A DNA stretch of 64,000 nucleotides, taken from NCBI RefSeq assembly GCF_000383675.1, contig NZ_KB911821.1, positions 434,001 to 498,000 on the forward strand. Direction: 5' to 3'. The DNA is from Terracoccus sp. 273MFTsu3.1. GTDB taxonomy: Bacteria > Actinomycetota > Actinomycetes > Actinomycetales > Dermatophilaceae. A model generated the notes under the pieces. It made no database searches. It was not told the DNA's origin and saw nothing but the letters and a program-made list of their open reading frames with translations. A program made the translations under genes and the position numbers. Position 1 is the stretch's first letter. Each line of letters starts with the position of its first letter. This document shows positions 10,440 to 19,344 of the stretch, one piece after another.

Positions 10440-12071
10440 TCACTTCTGCTTGACGATCTTCGCCTGGGTGATCTGGTCGTCGGCGATCTCGTCGAACTCC
10501 TCGTTGCCGGCCTCGAGGCCGTCCTTGCCGGTGCCCCGGAAGGTGAACTTGACCTCGTCGACGACCTTGGCGAGGGCCGTCTCGGTGTCCTCGTCGAGCT
10601 TGAGGGTCTCGCGGATCGTCTGGAGGATCTTGCCGTCGCGACGCAGCGTCTCGAGCAGCTCGGTCTCGAAGGTGCGGACGTCCTCGACCGCGACGTCGTC
10701 GAGCCTGCCGGTCGTACCGGTCCAGATCGAGACGACCTGCTCCTCGACGGGGTACGGCGAGCTCTGCGGCTGCTTGAGCAGCTCGACGAGGCGCGCACCA
10801 CGGGCGAGCTGGGCTCGCGAGGCGGGGTCGAGGTCGGACGCGAACATCGCGAACGCCTCCATGGCACGGAACTGCGCGAGGTCGAGCTTGAGTCGACCGG
10901 CGACGGACTTCATCGCCTTGATCTGCGCGGCACCGCCGACTCGGGAGACCGAGACACCCACGTCGATGGCCGGACGCACGTTGGCGTTGAACAGGTCGGC
11001 CTGGAGGTAGATCTGGCCGTCCGTGATCGAGATGACGTTGGTCGGGATGTACGCCGAGACGTCGCCCGCCTTGGTCTCGATGATGGGCAGACCCGTCATC
11101 GAGCCGTGGCCGAGGTCGTCGGAGAGCTTGGCGCAACGCTCGAGGAGCCGGCTGTGCAGGTAGAAGACGTCACCCGGGTAGGCCTCGCGGCCCGGCGGAC
11201 GGCGCAGCAGCAGCGACACGGCGCGGTAGGCCTCGGCCTGCTTGCTCAGGTCATCGAAGACGATGAGGACGTGCTTGCCCTGGTACATCCAGTGCTGGCC
11301 GATGGCCGAGCCGGTGTAGGGCGCGAGGTACTTGAAGCCCGCCGAGTCGGACGCGGGAGCCGCGACGATCGTGGTGTACTCCAGCGCGCCGGCCTCTTCG
11401 AGCGTGCCGCGGACCGACGCGATGGTCGAGCCCTTCTGGCCGATGGCGACGTAGATGCAGCGGACCTGGGCGTCGGGGTCGCCCGACTCCCAGTTGCGCT
11501 TCTGGTTGATGATCGTGTCGATCGCGACCGTCGTCTTGCCGGTCTGGCGGTCGCCGATGATGAGCTGGCGCTGGCCACGGCCGATCGGCGTCATCGCGTC
11601 GATCGACTTGATGCCGGTCTGGAGCGGCTCGTGGACCGACTTGCGCTGGACGACGTTGGGCGCCTGCAGCTCGAGGGCGCGACGCTCCTCGGTCTTGATG
11701 TCGCCGAGGCCGTCGATCGGGTTGCCGAGCGGGTCGACGACACGGCCGAGGAAGTCGTCACCGACCGGGACCGAGAGGACCTCGCCCGTGCGCTTGACGG
11801 TCTGGCCCTCCTCGATGCCGGCGAAGTCACCGAGGACGACGACGCCGATCTCGTGGACGTCGAGGTTCAGCGCGAGGCCGAGCGTGCCGTCCTCGAACTG
11901 GAGCAGCTCGTTGGTCATGGCCGAGGGCAGACCCTCGACGTGAGCGATGCCGTCACCGGCGTCGGTGACGCGGCCGACCTCTTCGCGGGAGGCCGCGCCG
12001 GGCTCGTAGGACTGGACGAACGAGTCCAGAGCGTCCCGGATCTCCTCCGGACGGATCGAAAGCTCCGTCAT
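10440..12071 (-). CDS. atpA: ATP synthase F1 alpha subunit
   Basis: 543-residue non-catalytic nucleotide-binding subunit of F1. Walker A GDRQTGKT is at residues 173-180; [15 protein letters not shown] and the later [20 protein letters not shown] with SRLLERCAK follow, all typical. The C-terminal tail after about residue 510 is acidic and extended ([14 protein letters not shown]), as in other Actinobacteria. ATG at 12071, 69 bp after atpH. Confidence 0.98.
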   Translation of the reverse strand: MTELSIRPEEIRDALDSFVQSYEPGAASREEVGRVTDAGDGIAHVEGLPSAMTNELLQFEDGTLGLALNLDVHEIGVVVLGDFAGIEEGQTVKRTGEVLSVPVGDDFLGRVVDPLGNPIDGLGDIKTEERRALELQAPNVVQRKSVHEPLQTGIKSIDAMTPIGRGQRQLIIGDRQTGKTTVAIDTIINQKRNWESGDPDAQVRCIYVAIGQKGSTIASVRGTLEEAGALEYTTIVAAPASDSAGFKYLAPYTGSAIGQHWMYQGKHVLIVFDDLSKQAEAYRAVSLLLRRPPGREAYPGDVFYLHSRLLERCAKLSDDLGHGSMTGLPIIETKAGDVSAYIPTNVISITDGQIYLQADLFNANVRPAIDVGVSVSRVGGAAQIKAMKSVAGRLKLDLAQFRAMEAFAMFASDLDPASRAQLARGARLVELLKQPQSSPYPVEEQVVSIWTGTTGRLDDVAVEDVRTFETELLETLRRDGKILQTIRETLKLDEDTETALAKVVDEVKFTFRGTGKDGLEAGNEEFDEIADDQITQAKIVKQK

Positions 12072-12140
12072 GTCAGATCTTCTCCTCGGTTTCGACCCGC
12101 AGGGCGGGCCGGTGGTTGATCACAGCTGGTGGTGGGTGCT

Positions 12141-12953
12141 TCAGGCACCCATGGCCCGGCGGGCCGCGTCGAGCTTGCGGATGACGGTTCCGTCGATGAG
12201 CTCGTCACCGATCTCGACCTTGACCCCGCCCATGACCCGGGGGTCCACGACGGTGTTGACGTGGACCGTGCCGCCGTAGATGGCAGCCAGGCCCGCGGCG
12301 AGGCGGGCACGGTCGTCGTCGGTGAGCGGGACGGCCGAGGTGACGGTGGCCGTCTGCTGCTCGCGGCGGCGCGAGGCCGTCTCGAGGTACTTCTCGAGGA
12401 CCCGGTCGAAGCGCAGGCCGCGCGGGGCGACCACGGCCTGACGAGCCAGCACGAGGGTTTCCGGGGAGACCTTCTCGCGCAGGAGCGAGGACACGAGGTC
12501 GGCCCGCTTGTCGGCCGGAGCCTGCACGTCGGCCAGTGCCGAGCGCAGCGGGGCGTCGGCCGCCACGATGCGCTCGAAGCGGAACAGCTCGTCCTCGACG
12601 CGGTCGGCGCGGCCCTGGGCCTCCGCCTCGGCGATGACGGCCTCGACGGCATACGACTCGACCGTGTCGGTCAGGTCACGCTCGGAGCTCCAGCGCTGGC
12701 CGAAGGCACCCTTGAGCACGACCAGCGTCTCGGCGCTGACCTTGCCCGCGAAGAGCCGCTCGGCGAGCTGGGCCTTGTCGACGCCCTCGCGGGACGGGTC
12801 GGCCACGGCGCGACGCAGGGTCGCGCTGCCGTCGATGATCCCGACGGCCGCGAAGAGCTCCTCGGCCAACCGCGAACGGTCGGCACCGGCAGCGAGGACG
12901 CCGGTGAGAGCCTCGCGGCTCGCCGCCGCTGCTGCGCGTGAGGGTCCCTGCAT
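12141..12953 (-). CDS. atpH: ATP synthase F1 delta subunit
   Basis: 270-residue delta (OSCP-type) subunit joining F1 to the peripheral stalk. It is longer than the ~178 residues of E. coli delta, as usual in Actinobacteria. The C-terminal part has the diagnostic ATVTSAVPLTDDDRARL and the final VDPRVMGGVKVEIGDELIDGT motif. Start ATG overlaps the atpF stop (TGATG), so the two are translationally coupled. Unlike mycobacteria, there is no second b-type domain fused here. Confidence 0.96.
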   Translation of the reverse strand: MQGPSRAAAAASREALTGVLAAGADRSRLAEELFAAVGIIDGSATLRRAVADPSREGVDKAQLAERLFAGKVSAETLVVLKGAFGQRWSSERDLTDTVESYAVEAVIAEAEAQGRADRVEDELFRFERIVAADAPLRSALADVQAPADKRADLVSSLLREKVSPETLVLARQAVVAPRGLRFDRVLEKYLETASRRREQQTATVTSAVPLTDDDRARLAAGLAAIYGGTVHVNTVVDPRVMGGVKVEIGDELIDGTVIRKLDAARRAMGA

Positions 12954-13555
12954 CAGGCGTCCCCGCCCTGGCTGCCGGCGGCGCCGCCGACCTTCTCGCG
13001 CACGACGTCGCCCGACTCGAGCTCGGCGAGGAAGCGCTCGACGATGCCCTTCTGACGGGTCTCCTCGTGGAGGGACTCCCCGACGATGCGGCTCGCGAGG
13101 TCGGTCGAGATGCGGCCGACGTCACCACGGAGCGAGACGACCGCCTGCTGGCGCTCGGCCTCGATCTGCTTGTGCGCCGTCTCGGTGATCCGAGAAGCCT
13201 CGGACGCCGCGTGCTCGCGCATCTCGGCGATGATCTGCGCGCCCTGGGCCTTCGCGTCCTCGCGGATGCGGGCGGCCTCGGAGCGGGCCTCGACGAGCTG
13301 GGCCTGGTACTGCTCGAGCGCGGCCTGGGCCTGCGCCTGGGCCTCCTCGGCCTTGTTCATCCCGCCCTCGATCGCAGCAGTGCGCTCGGCGTAGATCTGC
13401 TCGAGGCGCGGCACGACCTTCTGCTTCACGACGACGTAGAGGATCGCGAAGCACGCCAGGCCGAAGAAGAACTCGAGCGGGTGCGGGATGATCGGTGCCG
13501 CGGTGGCCCAGAAGCCGCCCTCGCCGCCCTCGGCGGTCACGGTCACTGCTTGCAT
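12953..13555 (-). CDS. atpF: ATP synthase F0 b subunit
   Basis: 200-residue peripheral stalk subunit. One membrane helix (about residues 29-43, FFFGLACFAILYVVV) is followed by a long charged coiled coil (AEEAQAQAQAALEQYQAQL, then ARSEAARIREDA) reaching to about residue 180. Length is slightly above the E. coli 156. The ATG at 13555 follows GGAGAA. It sits between the c and delta genes as usual. Confidence 0.96.
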   Translation of the reverse strand: MQAVTVTAEGGEGGFWATAAPIIPHPLEFFFGLACFAILYVVVKQKVVPRLEQIYAERTAAIEGGMNKAEEAQAQAQAALEQYQAQLVEARSEAARIREDAKAQGAQIIAEMREHAASEASRITETAHKQIEAERQQAVVSLRGDVGRISTDLASRIVGESLHEETRQKGIVERFLAELESGDVVREKVGGAAGSQGGDA

Positions 13556-13611
13556 GAGGTTCTCCTAGAGAGAAAGACGATCGGTGCTTCGGGCTGCCCC
13601 GGAAAGGGGCG

Positions 13612-13821
13612 TCAGCCCTTGAAGACGAACGCGAGCGCGATACCGAAGATGGCGAGCGCCTCGGTGATGGCCATGCCCAGGAAGGCGATCGGCTGCAGCA
13701 TGCCGCGAGCCTCGGGCTGACGGGCGACGCCGTTGATGTAGGCGGCGAAGATCAGACCGACACCGATACCGGGGCCGATGGCGGAGAGGCCGTAACCGAG
13801 GATGGCGATGTTGCCAGTCAT
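13612..13821 (-). CDS. atpE: ATP synthase F0 c subunit
   Basis: 69-residue hairpin that forms the rotor ring. Helix 1 is the Gly-rich [14 protein letters not shown], the polar loop is ARQPEA, and helix 2 carries the proton-binding Glu54 in [11 protein letters not shown]. There is no Na+-binding Gln/Ser signature, so proton coupling is expected. Start ATG 13821 has GGAAT(GG) upstream. The loop and Glu region are the binding area for diarylquinolines in mycobacteria; residues around it look ordinary. Confidence 0.97.
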   Translation of the reverse strand: MTGNIAILGYGLSAIGPGIGVGLIFAAYINGVARQPEARGMLQPIAFLGMAITEALAIFGIALAFVFKG

Positions 13822-13947
13822 GTTTATTCCATTCCTTCTTGTCTTGTCCGGCTGGCGGTTACCAGACGGGCGGGGGCGAAGCTGGTGTGTGGTGCTCGTG
13901 CGGTGGTGCAGTTCGTGGGGCGCCGGAGGCGCAGGGAGACGGCGGCC

Positions 13948-14730
13948 TCAGTGCTCGTCGGCGACCGCGCCGCCGATGTAGAGGGCGGCCAGCAGGGTGA
14001 AGACGTAGGCCTGGAGGAACTCGACCAGCAGCTCGAAGAGCGTCATCACGAAGGCGAAGATCCACGTGACGCCACCGGCGACGACGAGGACACCGCCGGA
14101 GTTGAGCATGTACCAGCCACCGGTGATGAACAGGACGATGAGGATGTGGCCGGCGAACATGTTGCCGAAGAGTCGCAGGGCGAGGGTGACCGGTCGCGTG
14201 AAGAGGTCGGTGATCAGCTCGAGGAAGAAGATCGCGGGGATCATCGCCTTCGGCAGACCCGCGGGCACGAGCGACTTCCAGTAGCCGATGAACCCGTGCT
14301 TGCGCATGCCCACGACGTGGAAGACGACCCAGACGATGAGCGACAGGGCGATCGGGAAGCCGATGCGGCTGAAGGTCGGGTAGCTGAACGGCGGGATGAC
14401 GCCGAAGAAGTTGTTGACGAGGATCGTCGTGAAGAGCGCGAAGAGCAGCGGCACGAACCGCATGAACTCCTTGCTGCCGATGAGGTCGCGGGCGATGCCG
14501 TTGCGGACCAGGCCGTAGACGGCCTCGGTGCCCATCTGGCCACGGCCCGGCACGAGCGCCTTCTTCTTCGTCGTGGCGAGCAGCCACCAGACGACGAGGC
14601 CGGTCGCGACGACCATGAGGAGGATGGGCCGCGTGACCGCCCAGGGGCCGTCGGTCCCGAAGAGGGGCTGCCAGAACTCCTCGACGCCGGGGGCGGTGTA
14701 GTCCGTCGGGGCGGCGGCCACGATGCTCAC
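13948..14730 (-). CDS. atpB: ATP synthase F0 a subunit
   Basis: 260-residue multi-span stator subunit that forms the proton half-channels. The key helix reads LALRLFGNMFAGHI, with the essential Arg (E. coli Arg210). The N-terminal EEFWQPLFG and the final LFELLVEFLQAYVFTLLAALYIGGAV outline (LQAYVFTLL) are typical. GTG at 14730 follows AAAGGAG. First of the core F0F1 genes after the accessory atpI and AtpZ-like genes. Confidence 0.97.
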   Translation of the reverse strand: MSIVAAAPTDYTAPGVEEFWQPLFGTDGPWAVTRPILLMVVATGLVVWWLLATTKKKALVPGRGQMGTEAVYGLVRNGIARDLIGSKEFMRFVPLLFALFTTILVNNFFGVIPPFSYPTFSRIGFPIALSLIVWVVFHVVGMRKHGFIGYWKSLVPAGLPKAMIPAIFFLELITDLFTRPVTLALRLFGNMFAGHILIVLFITGGWYMLNSGGVLVVAGGVTWIFAFVMTLFELLVEFLQAYVFTLLAALYIGGAVADEH

Positions 14731-14878
14731 GGGTTACTCCTTTGTAGGTTCTGGGCACTTCGGCTGACGACCTGCGTCAGGGGTGGAGAGTCGGTGCGCG
14801 GGAGCGGGCTCCCGGTGGGGCTCCAGGTCGGCGGGCCGGCGGGCGACGCGCTGACGTGCGGCACGGAGGCCGTCGGGC

Positions 14879-15181
14879 TCAATGGGTACCGTATCGGAAC
14901 CAGATCAGGTAGAGCGACAGGGCCATTCCACCCACGATCCCGACCCCGACGAGCCAGGTCGTGCCCAGCCAGTGGTCGGCCAGGGCACCGAGACCGCCGT
15001 AGATGAGCGGACCCGTGAGCATGTACGCGACGGCACGCCAGGCGGAGTCCTGCTCGCGGGTGTTGAACCGGCGCAGCTCCTCGGCCTTGTCCTCCGCAGA
15101 GGGCTCGACGGGCTCGCTGGGCTCGCTCGGCACCGTGGGCTCGCTCTGGTCGCCGGGCTCCGGCGTCGGTGGTGTGGTCAT
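14879..15181 (-). CDS. AtpZ/AtpI-like small membrane protein
   Basis: 100-residue protein: an acidic, Pro-rich N-terminus (TPEPGDQSEPTVPSEPSEPVE in outline, with repeated SEP), then two membrane helices (AYMLTGPLIYGGLGALADHWLG and LVGVGIVGGMALSLYLIWF in outline). The two-helix layout with Gly-rich first helix and a short polar link matches AtpZ/AtpI-type F0 assembly factors. I chose ATG 15181 because GGGAGG lies 5 bases upstream; an earlier GTG at 15199 would overlap the preceding gene. It lies between atpI and atpB and probably assists c-ring assembly. Confidence 0.75.
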   Translation of the reverse strand: MTTPPTPEPGDQSEPTVPSEPSEPVEPSAEDKAEELRRFNTREQDSAWRAVAYMLTGPLIYGGLGALADHWLGTTWLVGVGIVGGMALSLYLIWFRYGTH

Positions 15182-15195
15182 GTCGACCTCCCGTG

Positions 15196-15705
15196 TCACG
15201 GCTCATCACGCGGCTCCCGGTGGGGTGCCGGGTCGGGCGAGGCGTCGGACGCCGAGTCGGGCGTCGCGTCGAGCGAGGCCGCCCCGTCGGGGTCGTACGC
15301 GAAGATGCGCAGGCGCTTGTAGGCGCGCATCTCGAAGAAGAGCCACACGACGGCGCACACCGTGATCGACAGGCCGATCGCGAAGCCCGAGGCCCACGTG
15401 ACGTCGCGCAGCGCGAACATGACGACACCGAGCACCAGCACCTTGAAGGTGTAGGTCACCATGACGATCATCATCGTCGTCGTGGGTGGCAGGTCGGCCG
15501 TGCGCTTCATGACGAGCAGCGTCAGGCTGAAGAAGAAGAGGACGATGGCGGCGCCGAGCGCGGCCGACCATGCGGCCTTGGGGCTCGAGAAGAGGCCGAC
15601 TACCACGCAGACGAGCCCGGCCACGGCCGTCGGCAGCAGGGAGCCCCGGAGGAGCTGCGCGAAGGCATCTGACTGTGATGCGTCGCGTGCCGGTGTGGCG
15701 CTCAA
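15196..15705 (-). CDS. atpI: ATP synthase protein I-like membrane protein
   Basis: 169 residues with four predicted membrane segments (about residues 22-40, 45-65, 79-98, 105-123), then a Pro/Asp-rich cytoplasmic tail. Position directly before atpB corresponds to Rv1303 of M. tuberculosis and to AtpI elsewhere, a factor that helps assemble or stabilise the F0 ring. The only in-frame start upstream of the first helix is TTG at 15705, a weak start preceded by a weak GGCAGG. This is the first gene of the atp operon and follows a 144-bp gap with a strong inverted-repeat operator. Confidence 0.8.
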   Translation of the reverse strand: MSATPARDASQSDAFAQLLRGSLLPTAVAGLVCVVVGLFSSPKAAWSAALGAAIVLFFFSLTLLVMKRTADLPPTTTMMIVMVTYTFKVLVLGVVMFALRDVTWASGFAIGLSITVCAVVWLFFEMRAYKRLRIFAYDPDGAASLDATPDSASDASPDPAPHREPRDEP

Positions 15706-15836
15706 GTAAACCTGCCTGGGTGCGTCGTGAGGCGTAGTGCGGGCGGGGTTCGGACTGATCCGGATCAGGCTCGGATCGCTTGTGTGGAAAGGACTTCCGG
15801 GCTCCTGTGGCGGTCTTCCCAGACTCCCCTCAGGTG

Positions 15837-15856
15837 CTTGTGAATGCTATCACAAG
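15837..15856. promoter_or_regulatory. Rex- or Crp/GlxR-type operator ahead of the atp operon
   Basis: CTTGTGAATGCTATCACAAG. It matches TGTGA-N6-TCACA (Crp/GlxR family) exactly and the actinobacterial Rex operator TTGTGAA-N4-TTCACAA at all but one of 14 positions. It is centred about 140 bp before the atpI start and contains the wecA stop codon. Rex control of respiratory and ATP synthase genes is known in Streptomyces; GlxR/Crp controls many respiratory genes in Corynebacterium and Mycobacterium. The sequence alone cannot decide between them. Confidence 0.7.
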
Positions 15857-16947
15857 CGCTCCGAGGGCCTCCACCGAGGAAGCCAGACGGTCAGCACGAC
15901 CCCCATCGCGGCGGCCGCCCCGACGACCGCGAGCGGACGGGGTCCGTCCCAGATGACGAAGGACACCGAACCCAGGGCCACGATGGCGGCCCACAGGTAG
16001 AGGATGAGCACGGCACGGCGGTGGCCGTGACCGATGCGCAGCATGCGGTGGTGCAGGTGCATCGCGTCGGGGTGCCACGGTCGCTGGCCGGCACGGGTGC
16101 GCCGGACCACGGCGAGCAGCATGTCGAGCAGCGGCAGCAGCAGGACCGCGAGCGGGACGAGGATCGGCAGGAAGGCGGCCGACACGTCGTTGGCGCTGAC
16201 CTCCGCCGGGTCGACGTTGCCGGTCAGAGTGATCGTCGCCGCCGACAGCAGCAGGCCGAGCGTCAGCGCTCCCGAGTCGCCCATGAAGAGCCGGGCCGGG
16301 TGGAAGTTGTGCGGCAGGAAGCCGGCACAGCACCCGACGAGAGCGGCCGAGATGAAGGTCGCGGTCGAGAACACGTTGGCCGGCACGAAGGACCGCGACA
16401 CCATGTAGCTGTAGACGAAGAAGGCGAACGCCGCGATGCAGACGACCCCCGCGGCGAGCCCGTCGAGCCCGTCGATGAAGTTGACGGCGTTCGTCGACGC
16501 GATGACGACGAGCACCGTGAAGAGCACGAGGACCGGGGTCGGCAGGATGGTCGTGCCGAAGATCGGCAGCGACAGCAGCTGCACCCCGGTGTAGGCCATG
16601 AGGCCCGCCGCGAGCATCTGTCCCGCCAGCTTGGTCAGCCAGTCGAGCTCACGGATGTCGTCGAACGCACCGAGCAGGCACACGATGCCGGCTGCGGCGA
16701 CGACGCCGAAGATCTGTTTCGTCGAGAAGAGCGTCCCGAGGTAGGGCAGCGCCCTGGCCACGAGTGCCGCCGCCACGAAGCCGATGTAGATCCCGACTCC
16801 CCCGAGCCGGGGGATCGGGGTCTTGTGGACGTCGCGCTCGCGAACGGCCGTGAACGCCCCGGTCGCGACGGCGAGGCTCCGGACGAAGGGTGTGGCGAGG
16901 TACGTGACCGCAGCGGCCACGATGAGGACGAGGACGTACTCGTGCAC
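15850..16947 (-). CDS. wecA: Polyprenyl-phosphate N-acetylhexosamine-1-phosphate transferase, WecA/MraY family
   Basis: 365-residue polytopic enzyme (about 10-11 spans) that transfers GlcNAc-1-phosphate to decaprenyl or undecaprenyl phosphate, starting arabinogalactan-linker, teichoic acid or other wall glycans. Family motifs visible are KTPIPRLGGVGIYIGF, NFIDGLDGLAAG, FMGDSGALTLGLLL and HPDAMHLHHRMLR. The HLHHR cytosolic loop favours WecA/TagO over MraY. GTG at 16947. Location just upstream of atpI equals Rv1302 (rfe/wecA) in M. tuberculosis. Its stop codon lies in the atp operator. Confidence 0.92.
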   Translation of the reverse strand: MHEYVLVLIVAAAVTYLATPFVRSLAVATGAFTAVRERDVHKTPIPRLGGVGIYIGFVAAALVARALPYLGTLFSTKQIFGVVAAAGIVCLLGAFDDIRELDWLTKLAGQMLAAGLMAYTGVQLLSLPIFGTTILPTPVLVLFTVLVVIASTNAVNFIDGLDGLAAGVVCIAAFAFFVYSYMVSRSFVPANVFSTATFISAALVGCCAGFLPHNFHPARLFMGDSGALTLGLLLSAATITLTGNVDPAEVSANDVSAAFLPILVPLAVLLLPLLDMLLAVVRRTRAGQRPWHPDAMHLHHRMLRIGHGHRRAVLILYLWAAIVALGSVSFVIWDGPRPLAVVGAAAAMGVVLTVWLPRWRPSERL

Positions 16948-16991
16948 CTACCGACCTTCGCTCGGGCGCCGACGCTGGCGGGGGGACTGAC

Positions 16992-18269
16992 TCAGCGAGG
17001 GTATGCCGGGAAGCGCGTCACGAGGTCGGTGACCTGCGCACGGACGTCCTTGCTCACCGCGTGGTCGGGGTCGGCGTCACCCTCGGTGACGGCTCGGTGG
17101 ATGAGCGAGGCGATCTGCTTCATCTCCTCCAGGCCCATGCCCTGGGTCGTGACCGACGGCGTGCCGACGCGGATGCCCGAGGCGATGTTGGGCTTCTGCG
17201 GGTCGAAGGGGATGGCGTTCTTGTTCAGCACGATCCCGGCCGCGTCGGCCCGCTCCTCGGCCTCCTTGCCGGTGACGCCGACGCCCTGCAGGTCGAGCAG
17301 CGCCAGGTGGGTGTCGGTGCCGCCCGTCGTCGGTCGGATGCCGAGCTCGAGCAGGCTGGCCGCGAGCTGCTGGCTGTTGGCGATGACGTCCTTGGCGTAC
17401 TGGGCGTACTCGGGCGTCGCGGCCTCCTTGAAGTTGACCGCCTTGGCCGCGATGGTGTGCATCTGCGGGCCGCCCTGCATCATCGGGAAGATCGCCTTGT
17501 CCATGGCGGCCGCGTGCTCGGCCTTGCAGACGAGGGCGCCGGAGCGCGGGCCGCGCAGCACCTTGTGCGTCGTGAACGTGACGACGTCGGCGTACGGCAC
17601 GGGTGAAGGGATGGCCTTGCCCGCCACGAGGCCGATGAAGTGGGCGGCGTCGACCCAGAGGATCGCGCCGACCTCGTCGGCGATGGCCCGGAAGCGCTCG
17701 AAGTCGATGAGCCGCGGGATGGCCGAGCCGCCCGCACAGATGACCTTGGGGCGGTGCTCACGGGCGAGCGCCTCGACCTGGTCGTAGTCGATGTCCTCGG
17801 TCTGCTGGTCGACCCCGTAGTGCACGGCGTTGAACCACTTGCCGGAGAAGGAGACCTTGGTGCCGTGCGTCAGGTGGCCGCCCATCGGCAGCGCCATCGC
17901 GAGGATCGTGTCGCCAGGTGCCATGAAGGCGCCGTAGACGGCCTGGTTGGCGCTCGCGCCGGAGTGTGCCTGGACGTTGGCGTGGTCGGCGCCGAAGAGG
18001 GCCTTGGCGCGCTCGATCGCGATCGTCTCGGCCTTGTCGACCTCGGAGCAGCCGCCGTAGTAGCGACGGCCGGGGTAGCCCTCGGCGTACTTGTTCGACA
18101 ACGTCGACCCGAGGGCCGTCAGGACCGCGGGCGAGCTGATGTTCTCGCTCGCGATGAGCTGCAGTCCGCCGCGGATGCGGTCGAGCTCGGACAGGAGCAC
18201 CCCCGCGATGTCGGGGTCGAAGGACTGCAGGGCACCGAAGTCGGAGCCGTAGAACGTGTCGTCAGCCAT
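16992..18269 (-). CDS. glyA: Serine hydroxymethyltransferase
   Basis: 425-residue PLP enzyme that interconverts serine and glycine while charging tetrahydrofolate. Conserved blocks include LIASENISSPAVL, NKYAEGYPGRRYYGGC, NVQAHSGASANQAVY, ILWVDAAHFIGLVAG and the PLP-lysine segment TFTTHKVLRGPRSG. Length is normal. ATG at 18269. It is inserted between sua5 and wecA relative to M. tuberculosis, giving folate one-carbon metabolism a place in a translation/ATP synthase block. Confidence 0.97.
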   Translation of the reverse strand: MADDTFYGSDFGALQSFDPDIAGVLLSELDRIRGGLQLIASENISSPAVLTALGSTLSNKYAEGYPGRRYYGGCSEVDKAETIAIERAKALFGADHANVQAHSGASANQAVYGAFMAPGDTILAMALPMGGHLTHGTKVSFSGKWFNAVHYGVDQQTEDIDYDQVEALAREHRPKVICAGGSAIPRLIDFERFRAIADEVGAILWVDAAHFIGLVAGKAIPSPVPYADVVTFTTHKVLRGPRSGALVCKAEHAAAMDKAIFPMMQGGPQMHTIAAKAVNFKEAATPEYAQYAKDVIANSQQLAASLLELGIRPTTGGTDTHLALLDLQGVGVTGKEAEERADAAGIVLNKNAIPFDPQKPNIASGIRVGTPSVTTQGMGLEEMKQIASLIHRAVTEGDADPDHAVSKDVRAQVTDLVTRFPAYPR

Positions 18270-18317
18270 GGGAGTTCTCCGGGTGGGTCGGGAGTGGGGC
18301 GCGAGCGCGAGCCAACT

Positions 18318-19289
18318 CTATTGCGTCGTGCTGGCACCGTCGGACGGCCGCTCGGTCGTGGACACGTCGTGCCACTCGCCGAGCGTCTCGGCAGCCTCGT
18401 CCGACGTGCCCTCCACGGGCACGTCTCCGGCGGCCGCGGAGTCCTCGGCGGGCGCCTCGGCTCGCGGCTCGACGTCGGCCTCCGGGCCCGGCTCGGTCGC
18501 GGGCTCCGGCTCGGTCGCGGGGTCCGCCTCGGTCGCGGGCTCCGCCTCGGTCGCGGTGTCCTCCGCGGGGTCCGGCTCGGTCGCGGGGTCCTCCGCGGGC
18601 GTCGCGTCGGCCTCGGCGGCCGGCTCGGCGTCGGGCTCGGGCGCCTCGAGGACGGGCTCGGGCACGAGGGCCGCGTCGAGCTCCGCCTGGCTCACGGCAC
18701 CGAGACGCAGGGTCACCGGGGTCTCGCCGGTGCAGTCGACGATGGTCGACGCCAGCCCCTCGCCGGCCGGGCCACCGTCGAGGTAGACCCCGACGGACTC
18801 GCCGAGCATCCCGACCGCCTCGTCGACCGTGCGGGCGGCGGGGTCGCCGGTCGTGTTGGCGCTCGTGACCGCCATGGGACCGATGTCACCGAGCAGCTCG
18901 AGCGTGAGCTCGTGGGCGGGCACGCGCAGGGCCACGGTCCCGTTGGTCTCGCCGAGGTCCCAGTGCAGCGACGTCTGCGCCTTGAGCACGAGCGTCAGCG
19001 GTCCGGGCCAGAACTTCTCCATGAGCCGCTGGGCGTAGTCGGGCACCTGCGTCGCGAGACCCTGGGCCGTGCGCGCGGTCGGGATGAGGACCGGCGGCGG
19101 CATGTCGCGGCCGCGACCCTTCGCGGCGAGGACGGAGGCGACGGCGGTCGCGTCGAAGGCGTCGCAGCCGATGCCGTAGACCGTGTCGGTCGGCAGGACG
19201 ACGATCTCGCCGCGTCGGACGGCCGAGGCCGCGGCCGGGATGCCCTCGGCACGCCCCTCGGGGTCGGTGCAGTCGTAGCGCTCGCTCAC
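18318..19289 (-). CDS. sua5: L-threonylcarbamoyladenylate synthase with acidic repeat tail
   Basis: Makes threonylcarbamoyl-AMP from threonine, bicarbonate and ATP for the t6A37 modification of ANN-decoding tRNAs. Residues 1-205 form a YrdC domain: GEIVVLPTDTVYGIGCDA, KGRGRDMPPPVLI, FWPGPLTLVL and PMAVTSANTTGDP. From about residue 209 to 323 there is an acidic, Pro/Ala/Thr/Glu tail with repeated PATEP or ATEAD units (DNA 18360-18660). The longer Sua5 C-terminal domain has no such composition, so this is a disordered add-on. GTG at 19289. Gene order prfA-prmC-sua5 matches Rv1299-Rv1301. Confidence 0.9.
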   Translation of the reverse strand: MSERYDCTDPEGRAEGIPAAASAVRRGEIVVLPTDTVYGIGCDAFDATAVASVLAAKGRGRDMPPPVLIPTARTAQGLATQVPDYAQRLMEKFWPGPLTLVLKAQTSLHWDLGETNGTVALRVPAHELTLELLGDIGPMAVTSANTTGDPAARTVDEAVGMLGESVGVYLDGGPAGEGLASTIVDCTGETPVTLRLGAVSQAELDAALVPEPVLEAPEPDAEPAAEADATPAEDPATEPDPAEDTATEAEPATEADPATEPEPATEPGPEADVEPRAEAPAEDSAAAGDVPVEGTSDEAAETLGEWHDVSTTERPSDGASTTQ

Positions 19290-19344
19290 GGGCAGAGCCT
19301 ACTGGGGTGCGGTCGAGCCGCCGGGCGCCGGGCCGACCCGCGGG

